DNA of 64,000 nucleotides from Flavobacterium zhairuonense (GCF_004352915.1 NZ_SJSY01000064.1:1-64000); one strand, 5' to 3'; positions 45,638-56,262 are shown, counted from the stretch's first letter. The notes: generated from the sequence alone by a model not told the origin. Numbers and translations are program-made.

Positions 45638-47416
45638 ATGATTTTAGGTGCTAAACGTTTTCTGTGTAATTTATCACTATTGTTATTATTTTTAGTTATC
45701 CCAAATACGGTATCTTCTCAATTATTGGGTACATCCAAACCAGCTACGGAAGTACCTGAAAAATCACCAGAAGATTCTCTTGGAAGGCGAACACCTCAAG
45801 GTACAGTAAACGGATTCATAAAAGCAATTGGTGACCAAAATTATTTGCGTGCGAGTCAGTATTTTGTGTTGAGTAAACGTGCGTATCGCAAAACTGCAGA
45901 AAGAATAAAAATTGCAAAAACTTTTCAATTGCTTTTAGATCAAGGCGGTAACTTATCTCCTTCATCAATTATCAGTAATAAAGAAACCGGACGTACAGAT
46001 GATGATCTAGCAATTGGAGTAGATCTTGTGGGAAACATATCTACCAATAAAACAGTAATACAGCTTTATGTAGAAAATCAGTCAGATGATAGTGAGCCTG
46101 CTTTATGGCTTTTTTCTGCTGAAACTATAGATTCGATTGTTTCAGCTGATGTTGCAAATGAAAAGACTTTTTTAGATCGGATATTGCCTGATTTTTTATT
46201 AGAAAAGAAATTAGGAAATGTTCCTTTGGGGCATTGGGCAGTTGTCGTAATTATGATGGTAGTGTCATACTTGCTTTCTAAAATGTTGCTTTTTGCTTTG
46301 GCCTTTATGATTCAAAAAATCTGGAAAAGAGCAGAAAGCGATAAAGGCAGGGCCATAATTGAAGCTTTTGAATTGCCTATTCAAATGTTTCTTGCTGTAA
46401 TTTTATTTGTTGTATTTACGCAACGAATGGGGATTTCTATTGTAGTTCGTCAGCGTTATAGTATCATTATCATCACTATTGGAATAATTGCTTTTTTAAT
46501 ATTACTTTGGAGAATAACTGATTTTGTAAGTACGTTCACTCGTAGGAGAATGAGTTTAAGCGGACGAGTCTCAGCAGTTTCTACTATTTTATTCTTAAAT
46601 CGAACTACCAAAGCGGCTATTGTTGTCATCGGAATTATTGCTATACTAGGTATTATTGGTGTAGATGTTACAGCCGGACTCGCTGCATTGGGAATTGGGG
46701 GGATTGCTTTGGCGCTTGGAGCACAAAAAACGATAGAAAATTTTGTTGGAAGCGTAAGCCTTATTGCTGATCAGCCAATTCGTGTTGGCGATTATTGTAG
46801 AGTCGATGATATAAAAGGAACGGTAGAATCCATCGGGATGCGCTCAACAACGTTGCGAACTTCAGCGCGAACAATTGTGACTATTCCTAATGGACAATTA
46901 TCGGCGAGTAAAATTGAAAATTATGCGCATCGTGACCGTTTTATATTTAATCCGATATTAGGTTTTAGAATGGAAACAACGCCCGATCAAATGCGTTATT
47001 TATTGGTAGAAATTAGGTCTTTGCTTTATGCGCATCCATCAATATTAGATTCGCCGCCAATTGTTCGTTTCACAGGAATTACAGCCGATGCCTTGAAAGT
47101 TGAGATTATAGCATATATCGAAGCAATAAGTCTGGAAAAATCACAAGAAGTACAAGAAGATGTTTTATTGCGAATGATGGATATCATAGAAAAAAGTGGT
47201 ACTTCATTGGCCTATCCATCGCAAACTATCTATATGGCGCGTGATACTTCTTCTTCAAATGAAAAATCTGCTGCAGTTTCAGAAATCGTTAAAAAATGGA
47301 AAGAGAATAACGAATTGCAATTGCCAAATTTTGATCCAAAACGTATTGAAGAATTAAAAAACAGCATCAAATATCCAGACGATGGAAGTTTTATAATGAA
47401 AGAAGAAGAAGAGTAA
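45638..47416 (+). CDS. MscS-type mechanosensitive ion channel
   Basis: This 592-aa membrane protein has a signal peptide (ends VSSQ), a periplasmic domain of about 150 residues, then helices at about 195-230, 250-270, 280-300, 325-345 and the pore-lining helix in the Gly/Ala-rich segment LAALGIGGIALALGAQ (about 345-365). The MscS beta domain follows (IRVGDYCRVDDIKGTVESIG, TIPNGQLSASKIEN). It should open under hypo-osmotic stress to release solutes. It appears to be a single gene, convergent with the small cupin gene 6 bp beyond. Confidence 0.92.
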   Translation: MILGAKRFLCNLSLLLLFLVIPNTVSSQLLGTSKPATEVPEKSPEDSLGRRTPQGTVNGFIKAIGDQNYLRASQYFVLSKRAYRKTAERIKIAKTFQLLLDQGGNLSPSSIISNKETGRTDDDLAIGVDLVGNISTNKTVIQLYVENQSDDSEPALWLFSAETIDSIVSADVANEKTFLDRILPDFLLEKKLGNVPLGHWAVVVIMMVVSYLLSKMLLFALAFMIQKIWKRAESDKGRAIIEAFELPIQMFLAVILFVVFTQRMGISIVVRQRYSIIIITIGIIAFLILLWRITDFVSTFTRRRMSLSGRVSAVSTILFLNRTTKAAIVVIGIIAILGIIGVDVTAGLAALGIGGIALALGAQKTIENFVGSVSLIADQPIRVGDYCRVDDIKGTVESIGMRSTTLRTSARTIVTIPNGQLSASKIENYAHRDRFIFNPILGFRMETTPDQMRYLLVEIRSLLYAHPSILDSPPIVRFTGITADALKVEIIAYIEAISLEKSQEVQEDVLLRMMDIIEKSGTSLAYPSQTIYMARDTSSSNEKSAAVSEIVKKWKENNELQLPNFDPKRIEELKNSIKYPDDGSFIMKEEEE

Positions 47417-47422
47417 AAAATA

Positions 47423-47776
47423 TTACTCTTCAATAGTAGTTCTGTCGTTATTTGTTGTGGGTTGAGAAATCACAAGAAATTCAAGTGGTTCCAACGTTTC
47501 ATTTGCGATATAATGTTTTGTTTTTGGCTGAACCAATATTCCTTTTTGCTCGGCAACAATTGTTTTGTTTTCTTCCAAATAAAAAGTTGCTGTGCCTTTC
47601 AAAATGAAGAAAAATTGCTGCGCTTCCTTATGAAAATGTAATTTTTCTCTCGTTGAAGGCGGCATGCTTTCTTGTTTTATCGAAAGTCCAGCCGTGTCTG
47701 CTAAAATCCAGCTATCGCAATTTTCACCCCATAAATAATGTGTTGCGGTTTGTTTGTCAATTATTTCATTGCTCAT
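47423..47776 (-). CDS. Small cupin-domain protein
   Basis: This is a single-domain cupin of 117 aa starting at ATG 47776 (MSNEIIDKQTATHYL); the longer frame to 47821 is not supported. The cupin motifs are REKLHFHKEAQQFFFILKG and GILVQPKTKHYIAN, with His residues placed for a metal site. Such proteins bind small ligands or act as isomerases; nothing in the context narrows this. It is convergent with the MscS gene and divergent from the TPR lipoprotein gene. Confidence 0.8.
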   Translation of the reverse strand: MSNEIIDKQTATHYLWGENCDSWILADTAGLSIKQESMPPSTREKLHFHKEAQQFFFILKGTATFYLEENKTIVAEQKGILVQPKTKHYIANETLEPLEFLVISQPTTNNDRTTIEE

Positions 47777-47843
47777 TTTGTAGTTAATGTTTTGGTTTAA
47801 AGGTATTTTACTGAAAAACAAGTATTTAGTTTTGATTTTTTAT

Positions 47844-47851
47844 AACTTTGT
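47844..47851 (+). promoter_or_regulatory. Candidate -7 element upstream of the TPR lipoprotein gene
   Basis: TAACTTTG matches the Bacteroidota -7 consensus TAnnTTTG exactly and lies 57 bp upstream of the next start. No matching TTG at the -33 distance is present, so the call is tentative. Confidence 0.35.
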
Positions 47852-47908
47852 TAGCAACTTTCTTTGTTTAGGAATTGTTTCACTGATGTAATAAATTAAA
47901 TAGTTTTT

Positions 47909-49636
47909 ATGATGAAACATTATTATCTGCTATTTGCTGTTTTATTTCTATTTGCTTGCAGTAAAAATAAAAATACTGAAACAAAATCTCCACAAATTAC
48001 CTCAAAAATTGGTTGTTTAACTCCAAAGACAACAGATAAAGATTGGTATTCACTAAATAAAAAAGCACCAAAATTTGAAGGTCTTAAAGGAATAGATTTT
48101 AAAATTTCTACTAAAAATCAAGAAGTACAGCAGTATTTCAATCAAGGAATGATGTTGGCTTATGGTTTTAATCATGCCGAAGCTGCAAGATCATTTTATG
48201 AAGCTTCGCGTTTGGATCCTAATTGCGCAATGGCATATTGGGGTTTTGCTTATGTTTTAGGCCCAAATTATAATGCCGGAATGGAGGAAGATAATTTTCA
48301 GCGTGCTTATGATGCCATTCAAAAAGCTAAAAAACTTTCAGTAAAATGTTCTCCAAAAGAAATCGCGCTAATAGATGCAATGACAGTAAGATATGTAGAA
48401 AATCCGCCAGCGGACAGAAAGCCATTGGATATTGCCTACGCCGAAGCGATGAAAAAAGTATATGCCAAATTTTCAACAGACCCTGATATTGGAGCACTTT
48501 ATGCCGAATCTTTAATGAATTTGCATCCTTGGGATTTGTATGATAAAAATACCGGAGCAATAAAAAAATGGACTCCCGAAATAGTAGAAATTTTACAGGA
48601 ATTGATGGTGAGAAATCCAAAACATCCTGGGGCGCATCATTTTTATGTTCATGCTCTAGAGGCTTCTTCGACACCTGAAAAAGCCTTAAAAAGTGCGAAG
48701 TTATTAGAAACTTTGGTTCCCGGCTCTGGCCATTTGGTTCATATGCCGTCGCATATTTATATTCGTACGGGAGATTATCATGAGGGATCACTTTCAAATA
48801 TTCAAGCGATAAAAATTGATAGCCTTTATACGACTGTATGCCATGCACAAGGGGCATATCCGCTTGCTTATTATCCGCATAATTATCATTTTTTGACGGC
48901 TACTGCAGCTTTAGAAGGAAACTCTAAATTGGCTTGGAATACTGCTAAAACACTTCAAGAGCATATTTCTGTCGAGATTATGCGTCAGCCAGGATGGGGA
49001 ACTTTGCAGCATTATTATACAATTCCATACTATATTGCAGTTAAATTTGCAATGTGGGATGCCATTATCGCACTTCCTAAACCTGAAAATGATCTTGTTT
49101 ATCCACAAGCGATTTGGCATTATGCGAGAGGCATGGCTTATCTTGGAAAAAATAATTTGATAAATGCCGAAAAGGAATTTTCAGCTCTTGATAAACTGTC
49201 GAAAAATACAACTTTAAAGGACCTTACAATTTGGAATATCAATACTACAGCAGATCTTGCCGTTATTGCTTCGAAAGTTCTTGAAGCCGGAATTGCTTCA
49301 AAGAAAAAGGATTTAAACAAATCGATATTGTTGTTAAATGAAGCAATAGCAATTGAAGACAATCTCAATTATAATGAACCTCCTGATTGGTTTTTCTCGG
49401 TGAGACTTTATTTAGGAGCAGTACTGCTTAAAGCAGAAAAATACAATGAGGCAGAAAAAATCTATCGTAAAGATTTAGAAATCTGGCGCAAAAACGGCTG
49501 GGCATTAATTGGATTATACAATTCGTTGTTAAAACAGAAAAAAGAAAGCGAAGCTTTAAAAGTCAAAACTGCTTTTGATGATTCATGGCAATATGCAGAT
49601 TTTAAGATTACATCTTCTGCGTCAATAATGGAGTAA
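47909..49636 (+). CDS. TPR-repeat lipoprotein, function unknown
   Basis: This 575-aa protein has a lipoprotein signal with Cys in FLFACSKN. TPR-like helical repeats begin at about residue 70 (YFNQGMMLAYGFNHAEAARSFYEAS) and return near the end (KYNEAEKIYRKDLEIWRKNGWALIGLYNSLLKQ). His-rich segments stand between (HPGAHHFYVHALEAS, HLVHMPSHIYIRTGDYHEG). Members of this widespread family lack an assigned function. A metal-linked activity is conceivable from the conserved His clusters, but this is inference. It appears monocistronic. Confidence 0.85.
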   Translation: MMKHYYLLFAVLFLFACSKNKNTETKSPQITSKIGCLTPKTTDKDWYSLNKKAPKFEGLKGIDFKISTKNQEVQQYFNQGMMLAYGFNHAEAARSFYEASRLDPNCAMAYWGFAYVLGPNYNAGMEEDNFQRAYDAIQKAKKLSVKCSPKEIALIDAMTVRYVENPPADRKPLDIAYAEAMKKVYAKFSTDPDIGALYAESLMNLHPWDLYDKNTGAIKKWTPEIVEILQELMVRNPKHPGAHHFYVHALEASSTPEKALKSAKLLETLVPGSGHLVHMPSHIYIRTGDYHEGSLSNIQAIKIDSLYTTVCHAQGAYPLAYYPHNYHFLTATAALEGNSKLAWNTAKTLQEHISVEIMRQPGWGTLQHYYTIPYYIAVKFAMWDAIIALPKPENDLVYPQAIWHYARGMAYLGKNNLINAEKEFSALDKLSKNTTLKDLTIWNINTTADLAVIASKVLEAGIASKKKDLNKSILLLNEAIAIEDNLNYNEPPDWFFSVRLYLGAVLLKAEKYNEAEKIYRKDLEIWRKNGWALIGLYNSLLKQKKESEALKVKTAFDDSWQYADFKITSSASIME

Positions 49637-49640
49637 AAAA

Positions 49641-49681
49641 AGGCTTTTGTCAAAAAAAATCTTGACAAAAGCCTAGTGTTT
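49641..49681. terminator. Bidirectional intrinsic terminator
   Basis: A perfect 13-bp stem, AGGCTTTTGTCAA (49641-49653) with its complement at 49662-49674, has A residues on the left and a T tract on the right. It separates the convergent TPR and hydrolase genes and can work on both strands. Confidence 0.85.
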
Positions 49682-49696
49682 TTTCTAGTTGAATAT

Positions 49697-50467
49697 TTAG
49701 AGTGCTTCGTACCAATTAAGAATATAATCGGCTACCGATTCCCAGCCAGGTTCTCCACAAATAAAATGACTTTTGCCATCAAATATTTTTAGATCAACAC
49801 GACCTGCTTGTTCATTATATTTATTGGCAATCGTTTCTGTGAGACTAGGAGGGAAGATGTGGTCACTGCCTCCTCCAATAAATAAAATCGGTTCATGAGA
49901 CTTCTTGAAATTGATATTTGAAAAAGAGTTCAAAACCAGTTCGCGGCTCACTTTATAACTTTCTGGAACGGCAAATTTTTCAAAAGCTTTTCTTTTTTCC
50001 GCTTCTGGAATAGTATTAAAAAAAGCATAATCATACCATTTTCTGCTTCCCATAAAATATTTGTTTGATGAAAAGAACCCAAATGCAGGGATTACTGTTT
50101 TTAAGGTTTGAAATGGTGGAAAAACATTTTTGGGTGGCGCGCCATCAATACTTACTCCTGCAGCGGCTTTTCCTAATTCTACTAATTTCAAAGCAGCCAT
50201 TCCGGCCATTGAGTGGCCAATTACTAAAGGTTTTTCGGGGAGGGAATCGATTAATTTGCTGATATTATTAACTACATCTATAAAACCAGTTTGAATTAAA
50301 TTTGGATGAACTTTTGCTCTCAATTCCGCAGGATCACCGTCGTGTCCTGGATTTGCAGGCGTATAAACGGTATATCCTTTTTGCTCATAGTACGTTTTCC
50401 AATCTGTCCAAGTTTTATCGTTGACAAAATTTCCGTGAATAAGTACAATCGTTTTTGATTTTGACAT
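49697..50467 (-). CDS. Alpha/beta hydrolase
   Basis: This 256-aa protein has no signal peptide, so it is cytoplasmic. The oxyanion region is IHGNFVNDKTW, the nucleophile Ser lies in GHSMAG, the acid is in GGGSDHIFPP and the His in GKSHFI. It resembles the hydrolase at 55240-56025 in layout (HGNFV/TGAFV, W followed by a shared YEQKGY/FESKGY pattern), so the two are probably paralogues. Substrate unknown; ester hydrolysis is likely. A -24/-12-like element lies upstream, and a sigma-54 activator gene is close by. Confidence 0.85.
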   Translation of the reverse strand: MSKSKTIVLIHGNFVNDKTWTDWKTYYEQKGYTVYTPANPGHDGDPAELRAKVHPNLIQTGFIDVVNNISKLIDSLPEKPLVIGHSMAGMAALKLVELGKAAAGVSIDGAPPKNVFPPFQTLKTVIPAFGFFSSNKYFMGSRKWYDYAFFNTIPEAEKRKAFEKFAVPESYKVSRELVLNSFSNINFKKSHEPILFIGGGSDHIFPPSLTETIANKYNEQAGRVDLKIFDGKSHFICGEPGWESVADYILNWYEAL

Positions 50468-50519
50468 GATTATTTTTATTTGATTAATGTTAGAATTTCT
50501 GCTATTCTAAAGAAAGAAA

Positions 50520-50534
50520 CCAATTTACATGCCA
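50520..50534 (-). promoter_or_regulatory. Candidate sigma-54 promoter for the 49697-50467 hydrolase
   Basis: On the minus strand it reads TGGCATGTAAATTGG, which keeps the -24 GG and correct 10-bp spacing and matches TGGCACGnnnnTTGC except for two bases, one of them in the -12 GC. It lies about 50 bp upstream of the start codon. Confidence 0.35.
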
Positions 50535-50638
50535 TGCAATAAAGCGCCAACAAACAATTGGTTTGCATGCTTTTTTTAGGTTTTAAAAGCACTATATTTC
50601 GCTAAACAGATTTAGATTAGTGAGATTTCGCTATCCAA

Positions 50639-53071
50639 TTATCTTCTTTTTTCATTCATTGGAAATTCTTTAGAAAACTCGATTTTAAATATTGTTCCGT
50701 TTTTATTTTCCATAGAGAAATTAGCATCTAAATCGTCGCTTAAGCCTTTTATCAAACTCAGTCCGAATGAATTGATTTTTTTGGCACTGATATTTGCGTC
50801 AAAGCCAATTCCGTTGTCAGCGATCGTCAGTAGGTATTTGTTTTCTGAAGTAGCCGCTAAAGTGATGTAAATCATGCCGCTTTTATCATCGGGAAAAGCA
50901 TATTTAATTGAATTGGTAATCGATTCATTCAAAATTAATCCGAGTGGAACTGCCTGCGCGACATCTAATTCCAATGGATCGATTTTCAATTCAAAGCGAA
51001 TTCGTTGTCCAAGTGAAAAAGATTCACGTAAATATTCGACCAATTCTTTAATGTAATTAGGCATATTGATGGTCGAAATATTTTCAGAATTATACAATTT
51101 CTGATGGATCAATGACATCGAATGAATACGATGCTGGCTGTTTTTAATAGCCGACAATGCCATATCATTTTCTAAATATGCCGATTGAGAATTGAGCAGA
51201 CTAATTACGGTCTGAAGATTATTTTTCACACGATGGTGAATTTCTTTCAAAAGCCACTCTTTCTCATCCAGCAAATGTCTAAGATTGATATTTTTCTGAT
51301 TGATTTCTTTTTCCTTTAATTCTAATTCGGCATTGTTTTTTTGCTTCAAACGATATCTGTTGAATAATAATGCAATTATTAGCACCAATAAAACTAAGCT
51401 CCAAATCGAAAGCGTATTTAATAATTTGGATTTCTTTAATGCTGTTTCCTGCAAATCGGTTTCCTTATCTAATTGCTTGATTTTTTGTTCCTTATTTCCA
51501 GTTTCATATGCAATTTTAAGTTCTTCGATTTCTTTATTTTTCTTGCTTCTAAACATAGAATCACTCACAATTTTATAGTTTTGAAAGTGTTTTAGAGCTC
51601 CTTTATAGTTTCCATTAAGAGAATCTAAGCGAAATAATAATATTTGAAAACCTTCTGAATTGTAATCTTTTCTATAAGTTTTTCGAAGCTCCATAACTTT
51701 ATCGGCATAAAATTGCGCTTCTTTTAAGTTATTTCTGTTCGCATAAAATAGACCCATAAAGATATATTGGTGAATAATCTCTCTAGCGGTTTCAGGACTT
51801 TTCACTTGCTTAGCATAAAAATCCATTTCCTTGTAGTATTTTTCTGCTTTTGTATAATCTTTTAAATCTTCATAGCAATTTGCTTTAATATAAGCAATAC
51901 ACATTTTGTCAAAGGTATTTTTAGGAGGATACTTTGCGGTCATCGTATTGATATGATCCAGCGCTTCTCTATTTTTTCCCTTTTCTGATAACGCTGCAAT
52001 AGCACCAAAAAAACTTTTGTACCAGGCACCGCTGTTTAAGGTGTTTTGACCAATTTCAATGCTTTTATCATACATTTCAAAGGCTTCTTCAGTGTGGCCA
52101 AGTATATTATAAACGTCGCCAAGACGCATGTAGTAAATATCACCAAGAGTGAAATCCTTTTCGGCTTCCATTCTTTTCACACTTTTTAAAGCATAATACA
52201 ACGCAACTTTAAGATCGCGCTGATTCATAGCAAGAAAGGCAAGAGTGGTCTCCGTAAATTGCTGATGTGTAAAATTAATTTTTCGTAGATCTATAAGATT
52301 TTGATAAAGTCTTTTCTTCGCCTCATTTATTTTTCCGCCCCAAAAATAAATAGTAGTAATTTTTGCGTAGTTCTCGATTCTTTTTTCTTCCATTTTTAGT
52401 GAAGCATAAATTGAAATTGCTTCTTGCAGTATTTTTTCTTTCTGAGGATCTAAAATGAATAAAAGTGTCCCATAGGCATCTAGAGCTCGAGCAAGGCCTA
52501 ATTGATCCTTTTGTTTTCTGCAATCGTCAATAACTTTCAAAAAGTACTTATTTCCTTCGACTTGATTATTTGCCTGATAATAGAATTTTCCAAGTAATAA
52601 TAAACTCTCATGTTGCCATTTTTTGATTTTTAGATTATTTGATTCGGCAACAGCTTGATCTATAAATGTTTTGGCATTTTGAAGATCGTCTGGTTTTGAG
52701 CCAGGCTTAAAAAGATAATAATTAGAAAGTTGATAGAGAAGTTTGATATGATCTTCATTTTTTGTTTTTGCCAAAAGTCTTTTTGCCGAATCAATATTTC
52801 CTTTATTAATTAGCTCGTTTCCAATTAGATTTTCTCCATTATTAAAGCCTTCGTCATAAGCAAGTGAAAGTGGAAGTTTATAAGCTTTACAGGCTAATAC
52901 AACAGAACTGTCAGCATCAATTGTGCCCTGATTAGCATTGTATAAATACATGGAACAAAATTGGATCAGCAGTCTTTTTTTATTTAAATCATAATTTGAA
53001 ACAGATGGGGATTGAGCTGAAGAGATGAAAACATTCACTAAAATCAAAAAGAAAGTAAAACGAAGTTTCAT
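50639..53071 (-). CDS. Membrane histidine kinase with TPR sensor (HisKA_2 type)
   Basis: This 810-aa kinase starts at ATG 53071 (signal peptide ending FISSAQ); the frame open to 53155 adds an unlikely extension. TPR repeats fill the periplasmic part (about 100-500), followed by a coiled coil, one membrane helix (SIWSLVLLVLIIALLF, about 565-582), a HisKA_2 dimerisation domain with phospho-acceptor His612 in EIHHRVKNNLQ, and a HATPase (LNESITNSIKYAF, ADNGIGFD). It is divergent from the sigma-54 response regulator gene, its obvious partner. The signal sensed is unknown; TPR sensors of this kind may sense protein partners. Confidence 0.92.
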   Translation of the reverse strand: MKLRFTFFLILVNVFISSAQSPSVSNYDLNKKRLLIQFCSMYLYNANQGTIDADSSVVLACKAYKLPLSLAYDEGFNNGENLIGNELINKGNIDSAKRLLAKTKNEDHIKLLYQLSNYYLFKPGSKPDDLQNAKTFIDQAVAESNNLKIKKWQHESLLLLGKFYYQANNQVEGNKYFLKVIDDCRKQKDQLGLARALDAYGTLLFILDPQKEKILQEAISIYASLKMEEKRIENYAKITTIYFWGGKINEAKKRLYQNLIDLRKINFTHQQFTETTLAFLAMNQRDLKVALYYALKSVKRMEAEKDFTLGDIYYMRLGDVYNILGHTEEAFEMYDKSIEIGQNTLNSGAWYKSFFGAIAALSEKGKNREALDHINTMTAKYPPKNTFDKMCIAYIKANCYEDLKDYTKAEKYYKEMDFYAKQVKSPETAREIIHQYIFMGLFYANRNNLKEAQFYADKVMELRKTYRKDYNSEGFQILLFRLDSLNGNYKGALKHFQNYKIVSDSMFRSKKNKEIEELKIAYETGNKEQKIKQLDKETDLQETALKKSKLLNTLSIWSLVLLVLIIALLFNRYRLKQKNNAELELKEKEINQKNINLRHLLDEKEWLLKEIHHRVKNNLQTVISLLNSQSAYLENDMALSAIKNSQHRIHSMSLIHQKLYNSENISTINMPNYIKELVEYLRESFSLGQRIRFELKIDPLELDVAQAVPLGLILNESITNSIKYAFPDDKSGMIYITLAATSENKYLLTIADNGIGFDANISAKKINSFGLSLIKGLSDDLDANFSMENKNGTIFKIEFSKEFPMNEKRR

Positions 53072-53236
53072 AAAGGATTTATTTTTAGGTTTTTGGTTAA
53101 ACAAATATAGAAATAAACGCAACTGATTGCTTGAAAAAATATCAAGAAAATTCACATTAAAAGTCTTTTTTATGATTTTTATTTGGCAAAAAAGTTAATT
53201 TACTTCGATTAATTAAGTAATTTTATCTCAATGTTT

Positions 53237-53244
53237 TAGATTTG
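53237..53244 (+). promoter_or_regulatory. Candidate -7 element of the response regulator gene
   Basis: TAGATTTG fits the Bacteroidota TAnnTTTG consensus and stands 26 bp upstream of the start codon. No clear -33 TTG at the normal distance was found. Confidence 0.4.
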
Positions 53245-53269
53245 CAATAACACTAAAAATACCACAAAA

Positions 53270-55243
53270 ATGGAAATAGCTTCTGGTCACGTTCAAAATT
53301 CGCCCGAATCTAATTTTAAAAGGAAGATTTTAATTGTAGAAGATCAATTTATTGAAGCACATGATTTACAGTTGATTCTCGAAAAGGCAAACTATGAAGT
53401 GACTGGAATTGCACGTTCGGTTGATCAAGCCTTGGAGCAAATTGAAATTGAAAAACCTGATTTGGTTTTTTTGGATATTATGCTGAAAGGAAACAGAAGT
53501 GGCATTGAATTGGCTTATTTTCTTAAAGAAAAATACATCGGATTTATATTTATTTCGGCCAATTCTAGCAAAAGTATTCTGGATCAGGCCAAAATGACAC
53601 AACCATACGGATTTATTGTGAAACCATTTCGCGATCAAGATGTTCTCACCACTTTAGAAATTGCATTTTATCGCCAACAATATAGTTTGGAAACCCAGTT
53701 GATGCAGCAGTTTCAACTCCAGAAAGAAATTACAGAAGTTATAAATTCAAATTTAAAAAGGGAAGAAGCGTTATTGGCTTTTGGTAAAATAATTCAAACG
53801 TATATTCCTTTTGATTATTTAGAAACTGGATTTGTAACGGCTACAAACTATGACAATCTAGGAATTATTCGGAAAAATATTGATTTGTATCAAATTATTG
53901 ATTCAAAGAAGCTTTCGCAAATTGCTGCAGTTTCTGAAAAAGAATTGAATGAAACCTACAATAAATCGAAAAAGGATAAAAACCCGATTATTTATAGTGA
54001 AGAATCGTTAATCAATAATCTTCAGGAAGCACCTATAAAAGCAATTATTGCTCATAGTTTCAGAATTAAATCTTATTTGGTTTTTCCTATTTCAGTGGCA
54101 TCAATTCAGTGTTATCATTTTACTTTTTACAGCCGAAATTTAAAAATTTATTCTCAGGAAAATTTAAAACTTCTGAGTTCTCTTGAACATACTTTCTCTC
54201 AGTTTATCAATAAAATTTACTCGAAACAAGATTTCAGTTCAACAGCTCAAAAAACTGAAATTAAACAGACCAAAAACACAAAAACAACAGAAGGTTTTGA
54301 AGGAATTATTGGCAACAGCTCGCAAATGATTTCTGTTTTCAATTATATCCGAAAAGTCGCTCCGTCTGATACTTCAGTTTTAGTTTTAGGCGAAAGCGGT
54401 ACAGGAAAAGAAAAAATTGCGCAAAGCATTCATGCTTTATCTCCAAGAAAAGACAAACCATTAGTTATAATTAATTGTGGTGCGATTCCTGAAAATCTTG
54501 CCGAATCATTGCTTTTTGGGCATGAAAAAGGAGCTTTTACAGGCGCGCTAGATCGCAGAATTGGGAAATTTGAACTTGCTGATGGCGGTACTGTTTTTCT
54601 GGATGAAATAGGCGAGATGTCACTAGAACTTCAAGTGAAATTATTGCGTGTTTTACAGGAGAGAGAAATTGAACGCGTTGGAGGATCTTCATCTTTAAAA
54701 ATCGATGTTCGAATTATTGCGGCAACAAATAAAAATCTTGAAGAAGAAGTTGCGGCTGGAAGATTTAGAATGGATTTGTACTATCGTTTGCACGTTTTCC
54801 CAATTCTAGTTCCTTCACTGAAAAAACGAAAAGAAGATATTCCAGATTTGGCAAATCATTTCATAAAAGTATATAGTGAAAAACTTGGCCGTAAAGCGCC
54901 AAATATGTCTGATTTTGCGTTGCAGCAAATCATGAATTACAATTGGCCGGGAAACATTAGAGAACTAGAACACGTAATGCAGCGTGCCATTTTGTTGACA
55001 GATGGAAATACGATCAAAGAAATTGAACTTTCGATTTCTGCAAAAATGCATCCGGAACAAACTTCTGAGCCATTTTCCATTAAAACTATTTTAGAAAATG
55101 AGCGCGATTATATTCTTTATATTCTTAAAAAATGCAACGGAAAAATTTCTGGAGCTGGTGGCGCTGCAGAGATTTTGGATATTCATCCTTCGACGTTGAA
55201 TTCAAAAATAAAGAAATTGGAAATTAAGAGAGAAATCAGTTAA
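53270..55243 (+). CDS. Sigma-54-dependent response regulator (NtrC class) with middle GAF-like region
   Basis: This 657-aa activator has a receiver domain (about 20-135, phospho-Asp69 in VFLDIML, Lys in GFIVKPF), a GAF-like region (about 150-330), an AAA+ sigma-54 interaction domain with Walker A GESGTGKE (about 374-381), the GAFTGA loop (about 419-424) that contacts sigma-54, Walker [12 protein letters not shown], and a C-terminal Fis-type HTH (about 610-650). The intact GAFTGA loop means it should activate sigma-54 promoters. It is paired with the divergent kinase. Its last four bases overlap the end of the convergent hydrolase gene. Likely targets are the neighbouring hydrolase genes, as judged by upstream -24/-12-like elements. 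Confidence 0.93.
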   Translation: MEIASGHVQNSPESNFKRKILIVEDQFIEAHDLQLILEKANYEVTGIARSVDQALEQIEIEKPDLVFLDIMLKGNRSGIELAYFLKEKYIGFIFISANSSKSILDQAKMTQPYGFIVKPFRDQDVLTTLEIAFYRQQYSLETQLMQQFQLQKEITEVINSNLKREEALLAFGKIIQTYIPFDYLETGFVTATNYDNLGIIRKNIDLYQIIDSKKLSQIAAVSEKELNETYNKSKKDKNPIIYSEESLINNLQEAPIKAIIAHSFRIKSYLVFPISVASIQCYHFTFYSRNLKIYSQENLKLLSSLEHTFSQFINKIYSKQDFSSTAQKTEIKQTKNTKTTEGFEGIIGNSSQMISVFNYIRKVAPSDTSVLVLGESGTGKEKIAQSIHALSPRKDKPLVIINCGAIPENLAESLLFGHEKGAFTGALDRRIGKFELADGGTVFLDEIGEMSLELQVKLLRVLQEREIERVGGSSSLKIDVRIIAATNKNLEEEVAAGRFRMDLYYRLHVFPILVPSLKKRKEDIPDLANHFIKVYSEKLGRKAPNMSDFALQQIMNYNWPGNIRELEHVMQRAILLTDGNTIKEIELSISAKMHPEQTSEPFSIKTILENERDYILYILKKCNGKISGAGGAAEILDIHPSTLNSKIKKLEIKREIS

Positions 55244-56025
55244 GCAATTTTTTCAAGCCAATTCGCAATAAATGCAGCAACAGTTTTCCAATTTTCCTGT
55301 TTTAAAACAAGATGATTGCTTTCTGGAAATTCTTTGTAACAACTTATCGAATGGACATTGTTGTATTTTTTAAAATTTGAATGCTGAATTGACGCTCCGA
55401 TAAAATGATCTTTGGAGCCAGACACAAATAGCAAAGGGCAATGTTTTTTTGTGAAATCTATTTTTGAAGCTTTAGATAAAATATCTCTTAAAACTAATTT
55501 AGACTCTGGAATTGCTAATTTTTCATAGGTGTCTTTTTGTTCTTCAAATGCCATTTCATTGGTAAAATAATATTGCCATTTTTTGAAAGGCATCAAATAG
55601 ATTTTTTCTGCAGTATCAAAAAAAGAAACAGTGTTCCAAATTGTTTTATAAAAGGAAAAACGGAAATACACTATTTCTGCTGGAGGAATGGCATGCATGC
55701 AAACTCCAACTGAAACCAGCTCTTTCTGAACCAATAATTGCGTTAAAAGCCCGCCATAAGAATGACCAATCAAAATAGGTTTTTCAGGCAGTTTTTCAAT
55801 AATTTCAGTGTAATAATCTACTAAGTCATTGAGTCGAAGATCGGCAATTTTAGAATTGGAATTCGTTTGTCTTAAAGTTTCTGATGTTTCATTTTTGTAG
55901 GGCCAAGGCGGTGCAACCGTTTTGTATCCTTTGCTTTCAAAAAAAACGATCCATTCTTCCCAACAAGAATGGCTAACAAACGCCCCCGTAATAAACATAA
56001 TCGTTTTTCTGCTAGATAAATACAT
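55240..56025 (-). CDS. Alpha/beta hydrolase
   Basis: This 261-aa cytoplasmic protein has the fold signature: [15 protein letters not shown] in place of the HG oxyanion motif, nucleophile Ser in GHSYGG, acid Asp in SGSKDHFIG and His in ESNHLVL. The usual HG dipeptide is TG here. It looks paralogous to the hydrolase at 49697-50467. The two genes bracket the kinase/regulator pair. Substrate unknown. Its 3' end overlaps the response regulator gene by four bases. Confidence 0.83.
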   Translation of the reverse strand: MYLSSRKTIMFITGAFVSHSCWEEWIVFFESKGYKTVAPPWPYKNETSETLRQTNSNSKIADLRLNDLVDYYTEIIEKLPEKPILIGHSYGGLLTQLLVQKELVSVGVCMHAIPPAEIVYFRFSFYKTIWNTVSFFDTAEKIYLMPFKKWQYYFTNEMAFEEQKDTYEKLAIPESKLVLRDILSKASKIDFTKKHCPLLFVSGSKDHFIGASIQHSNFKKYNNVHSISCYKEFPESNHLVLKQENWKTVAAFIANWLEKIA

Positions 56026-56080
56026 AGGCTCACATCATTAAGATTGTTTCAAGAAAGCAGTACAAATTTGGTTTGCAAAA

Positions 56081-56095
56081 ACAAAAGGAATGCCT
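56081..56095 (-). promoter_or_regulatory. Weak candidate sigma-54 promoter for the 55240-56025 hydrolase
   Basis: The minus strand reads AGGCATTCCTTTTGT: the -24 GGCA and the TTG of the -12 box stand at correct spacing, but the final C is T. It is the weakest of three such elements and is listed because of the context. Confidence 0.2.
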
Positions 56096-56246
56096 TTTTT
56101 GTAAAGTATTGATTATAAAAGCATTTCTGTAAAAAGGAATTTTAGAATTATTATATATCGTTAAAAAGAAGTTTTAATTATTGAAATATCATAATTTGAA
56201 ATAAGATAAAGGTTTCTTAATGCCTTGTTTTAAAGTGTTTTGTATT

Positions 56247-56262
56247 TTGGTTTAATCTTTGC
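56247..56262 (+). promoter_or_regulatory. Candidate sigma-54 promoter for the 56309-57145 hydrolase
   Basis: TTGG (56247-56250), then 7 bp, then TTTGC (56258-56262) give -24 GG and -12 GC exactly 10 bp apart. The start codon is 47 bp downstream. No -7 TAnnTTTG motif competes in this region. Confidence 0.4.

Noticed and set aside
48327..48857. 176-codon open frame on the minus strand
   Set aside because: It is antisense to the TPR lipoprotein gene, which has clear signal and repeats. Nothing supports coding on the other strand.
50530..50547. TTGGCGC...TTGC on the minus strand as a sigma-54 promoter
   Set aside because: GG and GC are 9 bp apart, and sigma-54 promoters need 10. The overlapping element at 50520-50534 has the right spacing.
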